Origin: Gammaproteobacteria bacterium 39-13
Lineage (GTDB): Bacteria; Pseudomonadota; Gammaproteobacteria; Berkiellales; Berkiellaceae
DNA: 64,000 nt
Assembly (NCBI GenBank): GCA_001898235.1
Contig: MKTN01000020.1
Coordinates: 1 to 64,000, forward strand
Direction of reading: 5' to 3'
Both the position numbers and the translations under genes were made by a program. Below, piece by piece: positions 43,458 through 52,488 of this stretch (positions are counted from its first letter, which is position 1; each line of letters opens with the position of its first letter). The notes beneath the pieces were generated by a model that was not told the DNA's origin, ran no database searches, and worked only from the letters and a program-made list of their open reading frames with translations.

Positions 43458-44940
43458 TTGATAGCTCCCTTATCAAATCTTGGTTCCACCAACCTCCCCC
43501 TATTGCTTGGAAAAGGGCCGCCGTATCGGTATAACGTGCTGCTTGTGCTTGGATCCGTTTGATTAACGCTTGTTGGTATTGATTCTGTGCATTCAATAAA
43601 GAAAGATAATTCACAGCACCTAGCTGATATTGCTCTTGTGTGATGATGAGTAAATTTTTAGCAGTACTTTCTGCTTCCGCTTGCGCTTTAAGAGTTTTGG
43701 CATCCATTTCAACTGCACGTAATGCATCGGCGACATTTTGGAAGGCTTCAAGCACAGTCTGACGATATTGTGCGAGTGCTTGTTCATAAGCTGCAATAGC
43801 TGCTCTTCTTTGAGCAAGCAAAGCGCCGCCATGAAATAGAGGTTGTGTGATTTGACCAATGATGGTCCATATATTGGTGCTGGGTTTAAAGAGATCGCTT
43901 AGCTTCAGTGCTTCCCAGCCATAAGTACCATTAATCGTAAATTGAGGTAACAGATTCGCTGTTGCAACACCGATTTGTGCGCTGGCTTGATGCAATAAAG
44001 CCTCTGAAGCACGAATATCAGGGCGTTGTCGCACCAATCTAGAGGGTAAGCTAATCGGTAAATCTTCAGGCAAATTCAGCGCATCCAAAGAAAAAGTAGG
44101 AATATCACTTTCACTGGGTAAACAACCAATCAAAATCGCTAAGGAATGGCGCGTTTGCGCTAAGCTTTTTTCAATCGGTGGTAAAGAGGCTTTTGCTTGT
44201 GCTAATTGACTTTCTTGAGAGAGCACATCTGAGCGAGAAGCACCGCCTAACTCAAATTGCTTTTGCACTATGTTAAGAAGATTTTGCTCTAACTGAATAA
44301 TTTCTATCGTTGCATTTTTTTGCGCTTCTAAAGAAGCCTCAGTGATAGCAGTTGTAGAAATATTTGCAGTCAATGCAAGATAGGTGGCTTCTAATTGATA
44401 GCGCTGATAATCTACTTGAGCACACAAAGCTTCCAAATCGCGTCGATTTTTACCAAAAACATCCAATGTGTATGAAACGTTTACTTGTGTATTAAAAAGA
44501 TTAAAAATCGAAGAGGAAGTTGAATCAGGTGTACCAAAAGCTGCGCCTGAAAATTTTTGTCTTTCTGCAAATCCTTGTAAATCAACAGTAGGATAAAGAT
44601 AAGTTCCTGCTTGGGCACGATAATTTTCCTGTGCTTGTTTAAGGGCTGCCTGAGCAGATTTTAAATTTGGGCTGTTTGCTATCCCTTGGACGATTAAGGC
44701 GTTGAGGGCTTCGCAATGAAACAATGTCCACCACAATTCAGGAATATCTTCGCCGGCAATAAGATACTGGGTTTTGCCGCCGTTGACAGGGGCGCTAACA
44801 GTTTGTTCTGGTTGTGGAGATTCCGTATATATAGGAGTATTGGGCGCTGGGGGAGATTTAAAATCAGGACCCACAGCGCATCCTTGCAAAGTAGCATAAA
44901 TTGCAACGCAGCAGATTTTCTTATTAGCCATCCATGGCAT
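43450..44940 (-). CDS. Outer membrane efflux lipoprotein (NodT/OprM type)
   Basis: The 496-residue TolC-like protein has a lipobox (ATLQGC, Cys21) followed by AVGPDFKSP, the usual start of the OprM/CusC class. Two repeated OEP domains with long helices follow (LAQAKASLPPIEKSLAQTRH, FKPSTNIWTIIGQITQPLFHGG). It forms the trimeric outer membrane channel of the tripartite pump. The gene order OMF-adaptor-pump is less usual than adaptor-pump-OMF. Confidence 0.95.
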   Translation of the reverse strand: MPWMANKKICCVAIYATLQGCAVGPDFKSPPAPNTPIYTESPQPEQTVSAPVNGGKTQYLIAGEDIPELWWTLFHCEALNALIVQGIANSPNLKSAQAALKQAQENYRAQAGTYLYPTVDLQGFAERQKFSGAAFGTPDSTSSSIFNLFNTQVNVSYTLDVFGKNRRDLEALCAQVDYQRYQLEATYLALTANISTTAITEASLEAQKNATIEIIQLEQNLLNIVQKQFELGGASRSDVLSQESQLAQAKASLPPIEKSLAQTRHSLAILIGCLPSESDIPTFSLDALNLPEDLPISLPSRLVRQRPDIRASEALLHQASAQIGVATANLLPQFTINGTYGWEALKLSDLFKPSTNIWTIIGQITQPLFHGGALLAQRRAAIAAYEQALAQYRQTVLEAFQNVADALRAVEMDAKTLKAQAEAESTAKNLLIITQEQYQLGAVNYLSLLNAQNQYQQALIKRIQAQAARYTDTAALFQAIGGGWWNQDLIRELSNG

Positions 44941-45497
44941 AGATTAGTCCGCATCCAGCGTAAAGATTTTTTTAAGTATAGGTGCAAACGTTGTTAGTTA
45001 CTAAAATAGGTTGCTGCTTTTACTTTCAGAGTGATTCAAAAATTGTTTTAGAGGGAAAGGATTGATTCATATATAGAGAGTATGGGCATGTGCTCATAAC
45101 AATTGAATGGTTAGACCAGAGGCGTGAGCACTAGAGGCGCATAAAATACATGACTTTTGCATGAGGCAAAGCCATGATCTCCTTATAGTCCCAATTAGCT
45201 ATTGTTCAAACTTTGGCCAAGGTAGGGCTTAAATTCGGGAGTGATGAGTACACACGCATCTGCCAATTATCCTCTGACGTAGGCTATCTATCCATCTTCT
45301 GACAACTTTTATTTACAATTCTAACTAATTTTTTTATGCTTGTGTTTATAAATCAATCTTGATATGTTGGGATTTATGAAAATGAAAACCCTCCGCTTAT
45401 TATCACTTCATCTGCTGGGCAGCCTTGGCTGCTAACATCTATCGAATTCAAAACATATTATTTTTAATTTATTATCGACTTCAGTGGTGATGAGGTT
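44941..45497. other. Long intergenic region, no clear gene
   Basis: About 557 bases lie between the divergent efflux operon and the MFS gene. The only small ATG frame noticed (45376-45435, 19 codons) overlaps a GCAGCC/GGCTGC inverted repeat and has no convincing ribosome site. ATCAA-tc-TTGAT at 45352-45363 is palindromic but not in FNR-box order. It probably contains both promoters. Confidence 0.4.
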
Positions 45498-46760
45498 ATG
45501 TTCATGCGACAACAAAAAAAAGTAATTTCTATTTGGTTAATGTGGTCATTAGCATCATTTTTTTATGCTTATCAATACATTCTTCGCGTTTTGCCTAATA
45601 TCATGATGACCGATATCCTAGAGAAATTTCAAATAGATGCCTCTTTGTTTGGTCAATATTCGGGGCTTTATTATATTGGTTATGCAGGTATGCATATCCC
45701 TGTCGGTATATTACTAGATAAATATGGCCCGAAATGGGTATTACCATTATGCATGATCCTTACAGTAATAGGGTTATTGCCATTGTTGTATGCGGATCAT
45801 TGGATTTATCCTGGCATAGGCAGACTTCTTATAGGAATGGGTTCTTCTGCTGCTATCTTAGGTGTATTCAAAATTATTCGAATGTCTTTTCCAGAAGATA
45901 AGTTTACTTTTATTCTCGGTTGTTCAGTGACCATTGGCTTACTTGGTGCTATTTATGGTGGTCAACCGGTTAATTATTTAATGCATACTTTTGGCAGCGA
46001 AAAAGTACTGCAAATTATTATTTTAATGGGAGTAGTTCTTTCTATAGCAACTTTCTTTGCTATTCCTGCGCAAGCAACTGTTCATTCTCAACAAGGATGG
46101 TTTGCTAGCGTTAAAGAAGTACTCACTAATTACAAAATTCTCATGATTTGTTTATTTGCCGGCTTTATGGTCGGACCGCTTGAAGGCTTTGCGGATGTAT
46201 GGGGCAAAGAGTATCTCAAATCTGTCTATAAATTAGATGAGAACGTTGCTTCTTCATTGCCTTCTCTTATCTTTTTAGGAATGTGTTTTGGTTCTCCCAT
46301 TTTGAGCTGGATAACCGCAAAAACTAAAGCTTATTTTGGTTTTATTATTCTTAGCGGCGTAGTGATGGGAATTTCGTTTATTTTGCTTTTGACAGGCCAA
46401 CTTCCTGTGAGTGTTTTAACGGCGATGTTTATTGTTGTAGGCGTATTTTCGGCCTATCAAATCTTGGCTATTTATAAAGCGAGCACTTACGGTGGAGAAA
46501 ATTTAGTAGGCTTAACTACCGCATGTGCCAATATGATTATCATGACTTTTGGTTATGTTTTCCATAGCTTAATAGGCAAGATCATGACTCATTTTTGGGA
46601 TGGTACGATGAATATGGATGTTCCCGTTTATGGTCCTCATGCTTATACCTTTGCCTTAATGGTGATCCCTGTTGGTTTATTAATGGGAGCACTTGGATTT
46701 GTTTGGTTAGCAACCAGCAAAAAAACAACGCCTCTTGTTGCAGAAAGTAGAATAAGTTAA
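45498..46760 (+). CDS. MFS transporter
   Basis: The 420-residue protein has about twelve membrane helices and MFS-like loops (MHIPVGILLDKYGPKWVLPL between helices 2 and 3). The N-terminal segment, with SLASFFYAYQYILRVLPNIM and LFGQYSGLYYIGYAG, is of a kind common in Legionella/Coxiella genomes among metabolite MFS carriers. The substrate is unknown. A ribosome site (GATGAGGTT) precedes the ATG. It stands alone. Confidence 0.88.
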   Translation: MFMRQQKKVISIWLMWSLASFFYAYQYILRVLPNIMMTDILEKFQIDASLFGQYSGLYYIGYAGMHIPVGILLDKYGPKWVLPLCMILTVIGLLPLLYADHWIYPGIGRLLIGMGSSAAILGVFKIIRMSFPEDKFTFILGCSVTIGLLGAIYGGQPVNYLMHTFGSEKVLQIIILMGVVLSIATFFAIPAQATVHSQQGWFASVKEVLTNYKILMICLFAGFMVGPLEGFADVWGKEYLKSVYKLDENVASSLPSLIFLGMCFGSPILSWITAKTKAYFGFIILSGVVMGISFILLLTGQLPVSVLTAMFIVVGVFSAYQILAIYKASTYGGENLVGLTTACANMIIMTFGYVFHSLIGKIMTHFWDGTMNMDVPVYGPHAYTFALMVIPVGLLMGALGFVWLATSKKTTPLVAESRIS

Positions 46761-46795
46761 TTTCAAGTTACTCCCCCTGATACCGTGGGCGAAGA

Positions 46796-46828
46796 CTACC
46801 TATACCTTCATGAAGAGGGTATAGGTAG
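46796..46828. other. Perfect hairpin after the MFS gene
   Basis: CTACCTATACC and GGTATAGGTAG pair as an 11-base-pair stem around a short loop (ttcatgaagag). The next T-run is about 20 bases away, so it is a poor intrinsic terminator. It may be an RNA-stability element or binding site. Confidence 0.5.
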
Positions 46829-46920
46829 CTCACATATTAACCATCTAAATTTGTTTTTTTAGTCCAAATTTTATATAACTACTAACGCTGTACTACTGAT
46901 AGCTTACTTAAGAGGTAGTT

Positions 46921-47826
46921 ATGGGACTTTTTTCTGATTTTAAAAAAGTAGTAGAAGAGAGTAATCGTGTTGGACGCAAACCTATCCCTGATAGTGTCGT
47001 TTTAAACTCACAAGACGCTCAATTTTTACCTAGATTTAAACAAACGAATCGCACAGGTAAGTTAAAATTAAAGGCTGCATTTTTTAATGAAATGATAGCT
47101 GAATCAGTGGCGCTTCATCATTATTTAAATAGCCAAACAAGAGAAGCTTATCGCATTACTTGCAAAAACGGTTTTTTTTATAATCAAAAAGGCGATTTAT
47201 TGCAGGGCCCTTTTATTTATGTTTTATTCCCTGATGGTCGGCTTTATGGTTGCTCTTTATACGATGGGAAACACCATTCTCATCTGAGCTCAGGATTGAC
47301 GCTCGACGGCGCAGGTATCATGTATTTAGAAAGAGGACAATTAGTCACTTTAAGCAATGAATCAGGGCATTACAAGCCTATGCTTGAGGAGATGCAAGAC
47401 GCTATTGCCTGGTTTGCTAAAAATTCGAATAATAATTTTATTTTTGAAGATCATTCACATCAAGATAAAACCAAAATATTTAACGGCATCAATTATTACA
47501 AAGTAATAACTAAGAGACAAAACGGCTCTCATGTGCTTGAACCGATAGGAACAACCAATCTTGTCGATGCCATCACCTCTCTACGAAATACATTTTTACA
47601 GCGCTATTTGGATACATTTGAAAGTCTGGATATAGAAGATAGCGAAGCAGAAGAAGAAATGGAAGATCTTTATGCTAAAGAAAAAGGAGAAAAGATAGAA
47701 TCGTTAGAAATCAGCTGGATAGAAAAAGGTATCTTAGATTATCCAGAATTAGTGGTACATACCTGTTTGCAAAATTTAAATATCCCTAATAAACAATTGA
47801 GTCGTTTTAATTGTATATTGAGATAG
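46921..47826 (+). CDS. Paralogous unknown protein A with SGHYKP-type domain, putative effector
   Basis: The 301-residue soluble protein shares its whole length with the gene at 48313. The conserved core (about residues 35-190) includes NSQTREAYRITCKNGFFYN, FPDGRLYGC, DGKHHSHLSSGLT, LSNESGHYKPMLEEMQDAI and FEDHSHQDKTKIF. Both end with a similar C-terminal motif (HTCLQNLNIPNKQLSRFN). The HHSH...SNESGHYKP pattern resembles modules in unknown bacterial toxins and effectors, but I cannot assign an activity. A degraded third copy lies between the two genes. The start follows AAGAGGTAGTT. Confidence 0.65.
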   Translation: MGLFSDFKKVVEESNRVGRKPIPDSVVLNSQDAQFLPRFKQTNRTGKLKLKAAFFNEMIAESVALHHYLNSQTREAYRITCKNGFFYNQKGDLLQGPFIYVLFPDGRLYGCSLYDGKHHSHLSSGLTLDGAGIMYLERGQLVTLSNESGHYKPMLEEMQDAIAWFAKNSNNNFIFEDHSHQDKTKIFNGINYYKVITKRQNGSHVLEPIGTTNLVDAITSLRNTFLQRYLDTFESLDIEDSEAEEEMEDLYAKEKGEKIESLEISWIEKGILDYPELVVHTCLQNLNIPNKQLSRFNCILR

Positions 47827-47844
47827 CTAGAAGGAGTTCATGCT

Positions 47845-48089
47845 ATGCTGAATTTTGAAATTACTTCGCATTCAACAACCGAAGATAGCGATATCAGCAA
47901 AGAAAACCAAACAATTTTTCCTTACTAGCTTCAAAAACACATTCTATCTCGCTTAAGCCACAATTTTATGTTGAGCAACAAGAAGAAAAGCTTTCACCTT
48001 GTCATTACTATCCTTCTGAACAACGTGAAATCCATAAAATGACTTATTGTGATGGCTCATTTTTCCAATATGGAAAAATGAGTCATTAA
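47845..48089 (+). pseudogene. Degraded third copy of the SGHYKP-domain family
   Basis: An ATG with a good ribosome site (AAGGAG, 8 bases upstream) opens a 27-residue frame ending at TAG. The next frame, entered by a one-base shift near 47922, continues with LLASKTHSISLKPQFYVEQ and HYYPSEQREIHKMTYCDGSF and stops at 48089. This aligns with FFNEAIAESVEEHHYLNS and QREVYRITCKDGFLYN of the intact paralogues. The rest of the gene is missing. It is therefore a frameshifted, truncated paralogue. Confidence 0.65.
48056..48082. repeat. 11-base-pair inverted repeat at the end of the pseudogene
   Basis: CTCATTTTTCC-aatat-GGAAAAATGAG is a perfect inverted repeat within the degraded gene's final codons, possibly marking the deletion junction or acting as a weak terminator. 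Confidence 0.6.
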
Positions 48090-48140
48090 ATAAAAAATAG
48101 ATATAAAATCAGATAAAAATACCAAGCAAATTTGATTTTT

Positions 48141-48166
48141 TTTCTACAAATAAATATTTGTAGAAA
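48141..48166. repeat. 12-base-pair palindrome upstream of paralogue B
   Basis: TTTCTACAAATA-aa-TATTTGTAGAAA is a perfect palindrome 147 bases before the start of paralogue B. No T-run follows on either strand in the right orientation, so an operator is more likely than a terminator. Confidence 0.55.
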
Positions 48167-48312
48167 GCTGGTTAAGTAAATTTTTAATTATTCTTTATCA
48201 ATAATACTGTTTTATTGCTACGTATTTTTATTTGTCATTTCGCTATAAATTTTATATAAAGAAATTGTCTTTCGATTTTTTCTTGGTAAGTCTGAGAGCT
48301 AAGGAGAAAGCT

Positions 48313-49215
48313 ATGCTTAATCTTTATACCAAAAAAGAAATAGATCCTAAAAACATTACGTCTACGCCCCCTCCCTCATCAACATCTAGTTTAAGCCCAC
48401 AAGATTTACAGTTTTTACCTGGTTATTGTTATAAACGTGCGCCAGGTAAATTGACTTTAACGGCGCCCTTTTTCAACGAAGCAATAGCTGAGAGTGTGGA
48501 AGAACATCATTACTTAAATAGCGTACAAAGAGAAGTTTATCGTATTACCTGTAAAGATGGCTTTCTTTATAATAGTAAGGGGCAATTATTACATGGTCCC
48601 ATTTTATATGTGCTATTTCCTGACGGCAGACTTTACGGGTGTCCTGTCACTGATGGGAAACATCATTCTCATATTAGTTCAGGTTTGCTGGTAAAAGGAG
48701 CAGGGATTTTATATTGTGAGAGTGGTCAAATGATAACACTAAGCAATGAATCTGGTCACTATAAGCCTGAACTGGAAGAAATGCAGGAAGCTATTGATTG
48801 GTTTGCGAATACGCTACGAAGAGAATTTATTTTTGAAGATCATTCCCATCAAAATAACATGCAAGAATTTGATGGTATTGCTTATTATAAAGTGAAAACT
48901 GAAAAACATGATCAAACTACTGTTCTACAAGCGATTGGTTTTGATAGATTGGTAGTAGAATTAGCTGCAATGCGAGCTGCTGCCTTACAATGTATAGACA
49001 AAACCAGGGTTAAGGTGTCGGTGACACTAGAAGAATTAATGGGCTGTAGTGATGTTTATTATGGTGAGCCGTCAAAACCTACCATTATCGATTATACCTT
49101 ACCTTTAAATATTATGAATTATCCAGATTTATTGAGTTATACCTGTTTGCAGAATTTAACCATCCCTGATAAAAGGCTGAGTCGATTTAATGGGATATTA
49201 AGAATTGCGAAATAG
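48313..49215 (+). CDS. Paralogous unknown protein B with SGHYKP-type domain, putative effector
   Basis: The 300-residue product starts at an ATG after AAGGAGAAAGCT; the longer frame begins with TTG and has no family support. It parallels paralogue A from about residue 27 (PQDLQFLPGY) to the end, with QREVYRITCKDGFLYN, FPDGRLYGC, DGKHHSHISSGL, LSNESGHYKPELEEMQEAI and FEDHSHQNNMQEFDG. The N-terminal 25 residues differ (Pro/Ser-rich) and could contain a translocation signal. Function unknown. Confidence 0.65.
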   Translation: MLNLYTKKEIDPKNITSTPPPSSTSSLSPQDLQFLPGYCYKRAPGKLTLTAPFFNEAIAESVEEHHYLNSVQREVYRITCKDGFLYNSKGQLLHGPILYVLFPDGRLYGCPVTDGKHHSHISSGLLVKGAGILYCESGQMITLSNESGHYKPELEEMQEAIDWFANTLRREFIFEDHSHQNNMQEFDGIAYYKVKTEKHDQTTVLQAIGFDRLVVELAAMRAAALQCIDKTRVKVSVTLEELMGCSDVYYGEPSKPTIIDYTLPLNIMNYPDLLSYTCLQNLTIPDKRLSRFNGILRIAK

Positions 49216-49216
49216 A

Positions 49217-49663
49217 TTATTTATGGCGGGCTAAAAAGCTATCCAATGCATTGGCAAAACTTTGTAAATCGCGCTGATTTAAGGGGGGCGGTCCGCCAGT
49301 GATTTGCCCTGTGCTTCTTAGGTTATCCATGAAATTTCGCATGGTAAGTCTTTGTTGAATATTTTCTGTGGTATACAATTCTCCTCTTGGATTGAGGGCA
49401 TGAGCTGATTTTGCGATGACCTCATTGGCAAGTGGAATGTCTGCTGTAATAACCAAATCACCAGGATGCAAGAGTTCAACTATTTTTTTGTCCACGACAT
49501 CAAATCCGCCTGGTACTTGAACAAACTTTATTAAGGGCGTTTTGGGGATGGTTAAAGAATGATTTGCAAAGAGAGTTGTGGTGATATGTAAGCGCATAGC
49601 TGCACGAAATATAATTTGCTTGATTAGATTAGGGCAAGCATCTGCGTCGACTAAAATATTCAT
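49217..49663 (-). CDS. YaiI/YqxD (UPF0178, DUF188) family protein
   Basis: The 148-residue protein has the family start [31 protein letters not shown] and the glycine/proline-rich [19 protein letters not shown] near its end. The fold is PIN-like, suggesting a nuclease, but the role is unknown. It is convergent with paralogue B at one-base spacing. Confidence 0.92.
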   Translation of the reverse strand: MNILVDADACPNLIKQIIFRAAMRLHITTTLFANHSLTIPKTPLIKFVQVPGGFDVVDKKIVELLHPGDLVITADIPLANEVIAKSAHALNPRGELYTTENIQQRLTMRNFMDNLRSTGQITGGPPPLNQRDLQSFANALDSFLARHK

Positions 49664-49908
49664 GAGATTAAAATTATTGCTTCATATTTTTAATTAGTGA
49701 TAGCCACCGCACAAAACTCATGTGCGAAAACCATATCTTACAACAAATCACTGAAAAATAATCCAAATTGTTGCCATTCTGTAGATGAGTTGACTTACTT
49801 GATGGGTGTTTGGTCTCACTTGTCCGACAGAAGGACTTGTTGGATTTTACGTTTTGCCTTAATTTCCTACCTGATTTCCTTCATTGATGTTGAAGTTTAG
49901 GAGTTAAG

Positions 49909-51030
49909 ATGTTTGGTATTAAAATTTCCCCTACCACGGAAACGAATATTAAATCTTCTTTAGTGCTCGCTGGTGTGATGACAATGGTGGGTTTACTAGG
50001 AAGTCTTGTCGCTGGAACAGCGGGAGTTATTGCTGGAATAGGTTTAACTTTCACGGTTTCTGCTGCCACCATGTGGTTTTCCCGTGAACTAGCTTTATGG
50101 TTAATGAATGCAAAAGAAGTGAAGCCTGAAGAAAAACCAGAGGGCTTTGATCTTAACAAAATGATTGATAAGTTGCGTAAAGAAAAGGCCATTGATTTAA
50201 AAGTAATGCCTAAAGTTTGTATTATGGATAGCAAGACTAAAAATGCTTTTGCCACAGGCCGTCATCGTGGGCACACCGCTATTGCCATTACGACAGGTTT
50301 ATTGCAAGCGGCAAAAGATCACGCAAAAGGGGATATGGAAAAAGCCAATCGATGGATTGAAGCTATTTTACTCCATGAACTGGGTCATATCGTAAATGGA
50401 GATATCGCTACCAAAACCATGGCTTCTATCCTTGTAGGTAGTGTTCGTGTCATGAGTGAATCTTTATATACACAAAGAGTAGAGAATCGTCAGGCAGCAA
50501 AGAAAAATATAACAAAGAAAAATGATAAAGCTGATGCGAGCAAGAAAAATGAACAGTCTTGGTTAGGCGCGATGGGTGAGTATTTAGTGTTTAATTGGAT
50601 CATCCCATACACGGGTTCTCTTTTAGCACTATGTTTATCTCGTACTCGTGAGTATGCAGCTGATGATATGGCGGCCAAGTGTGGACGCGCTAAAGATATG
50701 GCCGAAGCTTTCGAATTGCTGCGTAAACCTGGTGAGAAAGGGAGGCATGATCATTCTCCTCAAATGAAAGCCTTTTCAGCTATGATGTGTGCAAGCCTTA
50801 ACCCAGAGGAAGATCAAAAAGCAGCTGATCGCTTAAAATCGCCTGAAGTAGGTTTCTTTGAATCGCTCTCATTAAATATTTCGCAATTGTTTTCAACCCA
50901 TCCTCCATTAGATGCACGTATTCAACGTATGCGGGATCAAGAAAAGCAAACTAGCGATAAAGATACAAAGAAAAGCAAAAATACAGATGATGCAGAGTCT
51001 AACAAGAAAAAGCGTGCTTGCTGTCACTAA
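49909..51030 (+). CDS. M48 family (HtpX-like) membrane zinc metalloprotease
   Basis: The 373-residue protein has two N-terminal membrane helices (about 18-60), the zinc motif HELGH at 156-160 with the later ligand in SRTREYAADDMAAKCG, two further hydrophobic segments, and the THPPLDARIQRM motif of HtpX. E. coli HtpX is about 290 residues. This one is longer by a Lys-rich insert near 205-230 and by a basic C-terminal tail ending KKKRACCH. The role would be degradation of misfolded membrane proteins. The Cys-Cys tail is not a normal HtpX feature. Confidence 0.88.
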   Translation: MFGIKISPTTETNIKSSLVLAGVMTMVGLLGSLVAGTAGVIAGIGLTFTVSAATMWFSRELALWLMNAKEVKPEEKPEGFDLNKMIDKLRKEKAIDLKVMPKVCIMDSKTKNAFATGRHRGHTAIAITTGLLQAAKDHAKGDMEKANRWIEAILLHELGHIVNGDIATKTMASILVGSVRVMSESLYTQRVENRQAAKKNITKKNDKADASKKNEQSWLGAMGEYLVFNWIIPYTGSLLALCLSRTREYAADDMAAKCGRAKDMAEAFELLRKPGEKGRHDHSPQMKAFSAMMCASLNPEEDQKAADRLKSPEVGFFESLSLNISQLFSTHPPLDARIQRMRDQEKQTSDKDTKKSKNTDDAESNKKKRACCH

Positions 51031-51055
51031 TTGCTGATCAAGTACCATATTAACC

Positions 51056-51086
51056 AACGCCGGGATCTTCCCGGCGTTGTTGTATT
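51056..51086 (+). terminator. Hairpin terminator after the M48 protease
   Basis: AACGCCGGG-atctt-CCCGGCGTT forms a nine-base-pair GC-rich stem followed by GTTGTATTT. The T-run is imperfect. Confidence 0.65.
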
Positions 51087-51095
51087 TGAAAGTAT

Positions 51096-51851
51096 TTAAA
51101 ATAAAGTTGTTTTAGGAAGGTAAGTATTCAAAAAGGCTAATGTTAAAGCCCAGACTTGCTTTGAGGCAATAGGGTGATACGCAATGCGTTCATCGCAAAA
51201 GAATCCATGATCAGCTTGAGAAAACTCTATATCTATAAAATTCTTTTTTGCGTTATACAAGGCTTCTTTAACCAGAATTCTGTGCTCTAAGGTGATGTGC
51301 TGATCAAGTCCTGCCCATACTAATAATAATGGTGCATGTTGTGTGGCCGCTAGTGATAAATGATTTTGTGCAATCTGTCCGCCATAATATGAAACTGCTG
51401 CCTTGAGGGGGAGTGTTGCATTAGCGATATAAGAAATACGTCCTCCCATGCAATAACCAATACTCCCTAGCCAATCTGCATTTACTTGCGGGTGGTGACG
51501 GCAAAAATGTGCTAGCGCTTTTAGATCTGCCGTTAATCTATCTTGCTCGATAGCTTGAGTATGTTCTCGCGTGAGCTCATATTGATTATAAGGGATAGCT
51601 AATTCATGCGAACTAGTGCGATGAAAAAGTGCAGGCACAATAGAAAAAAAACCCTCTTGGGCGAAGCGTTGCGCTACATCTTTAATATGAGCAGTAATAC
51701 CAAATGCTTCATGAAACACAAGTAAGGCAGGCGCTTTAGTTGTTTCCATGGGCTTGGCAATAAAAATCTCCATTTCAGTGCCATCATCGACTGTGAGCGT
51801 AACCCATTCTGTTTTAACGTTGTTTGAGCAAGGCACTCTGAATTTATCCAT
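51096..51851 (-). CDS. Dienelactone hydrolase family protein
   Basis: The 251-residue alpha/beta hydrolase has the cysteine nucleophile in IGYCMGGRIS (Cys134), the acid in LVWAGLDQHI and the base in SQADHGFFCDER, the Cys-Asp-His triad of dienelactone hydrolases. It is cytosolic. The substrate is not known; these enzymes often hydrolyse lactones or esters. Confidence 0.9.
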   Translation of the reverse strand: MDKFRVPCSNNVKTEWVTLTVDDGTEMEIFIAKPMETTKAPALLVFHEAFGITAHIKDVAQRFAQEGFFSIVPALFHRTSSHELAIPYNQYELTREHTQAIEQDRLTADLKALAHFCRHHPQVNADWLGSIGYCMGGRISYIANATLPLKAAVSYYGGQIAQNHLSLAATQHAPLLLVWAGLDQHITLEHRILVKEALYNAKKNFIDIEFSQADHGFFCDERIAYHPIASKQVWALTLAFLNTYLPKTTLF

Positions 51852-51905
51852 GTACTACCCTATTTGAGAATGGTTCTTTAAATATAGAGTAGCAGAGGAG
51901 CATGC

Positions 51906-52298
51906 TTAGTTGCTTGCTTTGGCATAGTTGTACATTCCCTGAAAATCAACAACGACAACAGGTTCATCACCAACCACCCAGGCATCGTGCCCTGATGGGA
52001 GAAGAGAAATATCTCCTGGATGACATTCATATTCAGTGCCATCATCCATTTTAACCATCAGCACACCTGCAACATGATATTGAAAGTGGGGAGCTTCACA
52101 ACTTTTTGTTTTTGCAATGGGTTGCAAAGAAGTAGACCACTTCCAACCTGGCTGGAAAGTAACTCTCCCAATGGCAACACCGCCAACATTAATCAATTCT
52201 AAACGTCCTTTAGGAAATTCGCGGACTTCTTCAGGTTTATTGAAACTCTTTTTTTCAGATTTATCTTTTAATTCACTGATATTTTTTATAGAGTTCAT
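51906..52298 (-). CDS. Cupin-domain protein
   Basis: The 130-residue single-domain cupin has the two motifs in HFQYHVAGVLMVKMDDGTE and HPGDISLLPSGHDAWVVGDE. Such proteins act as small metal-binding enzymes or sensors. No partner is evident. It may share a transcript with the dienelactone hydrolase-like gene 54 bases downstream. Confidence 0.88.
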   Translation of the reverse strand: MNSIKNISELKDKSEKKSFNKPEEVREFPKGRLELINVGGVAIGRVTFQPGWKWSTSLQPIAKTKSCEAPHFQYHVAGVLMVKMDDGTEYECHPGDISLLPSGHDAWVVGDEPVVVVDFQGMYNYAKASN

Positions 52299-52488
52299 TG
52301 CGATGCCTCATAAGTGATAAGAAAGTCCACGCTCTGTTTTTCAGCTCTAAAGAATAGGAGAAGGTATAGTTCACCTCTCTTTGTAAGTCAATTAATTAAC
52401 TCTTGTTGGTGGGCGACGCTTGACAGTGAGTAAATATTCACATACATTTGCGAGAAATTGTTTAGTCTATAAATTAAAGGGGATCCCC

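Noticed and set aside
45352-45363. ATCAA-tc-TTGAT palindrome as an FNR site
   Set aside because: The half-sites are in the opposite order and spacing to the TTGAT-N4-ATCAA consensus.
45376-45435. 19-codon ATG frame ending in LGSLGC before the MFS gene
   Set aside because: The Cys lacks a proper lipobox, no ribosome site is evident and the 3' end coincides with a GCAGCC/GGCTGC inverted repeat, so chance is more likely.
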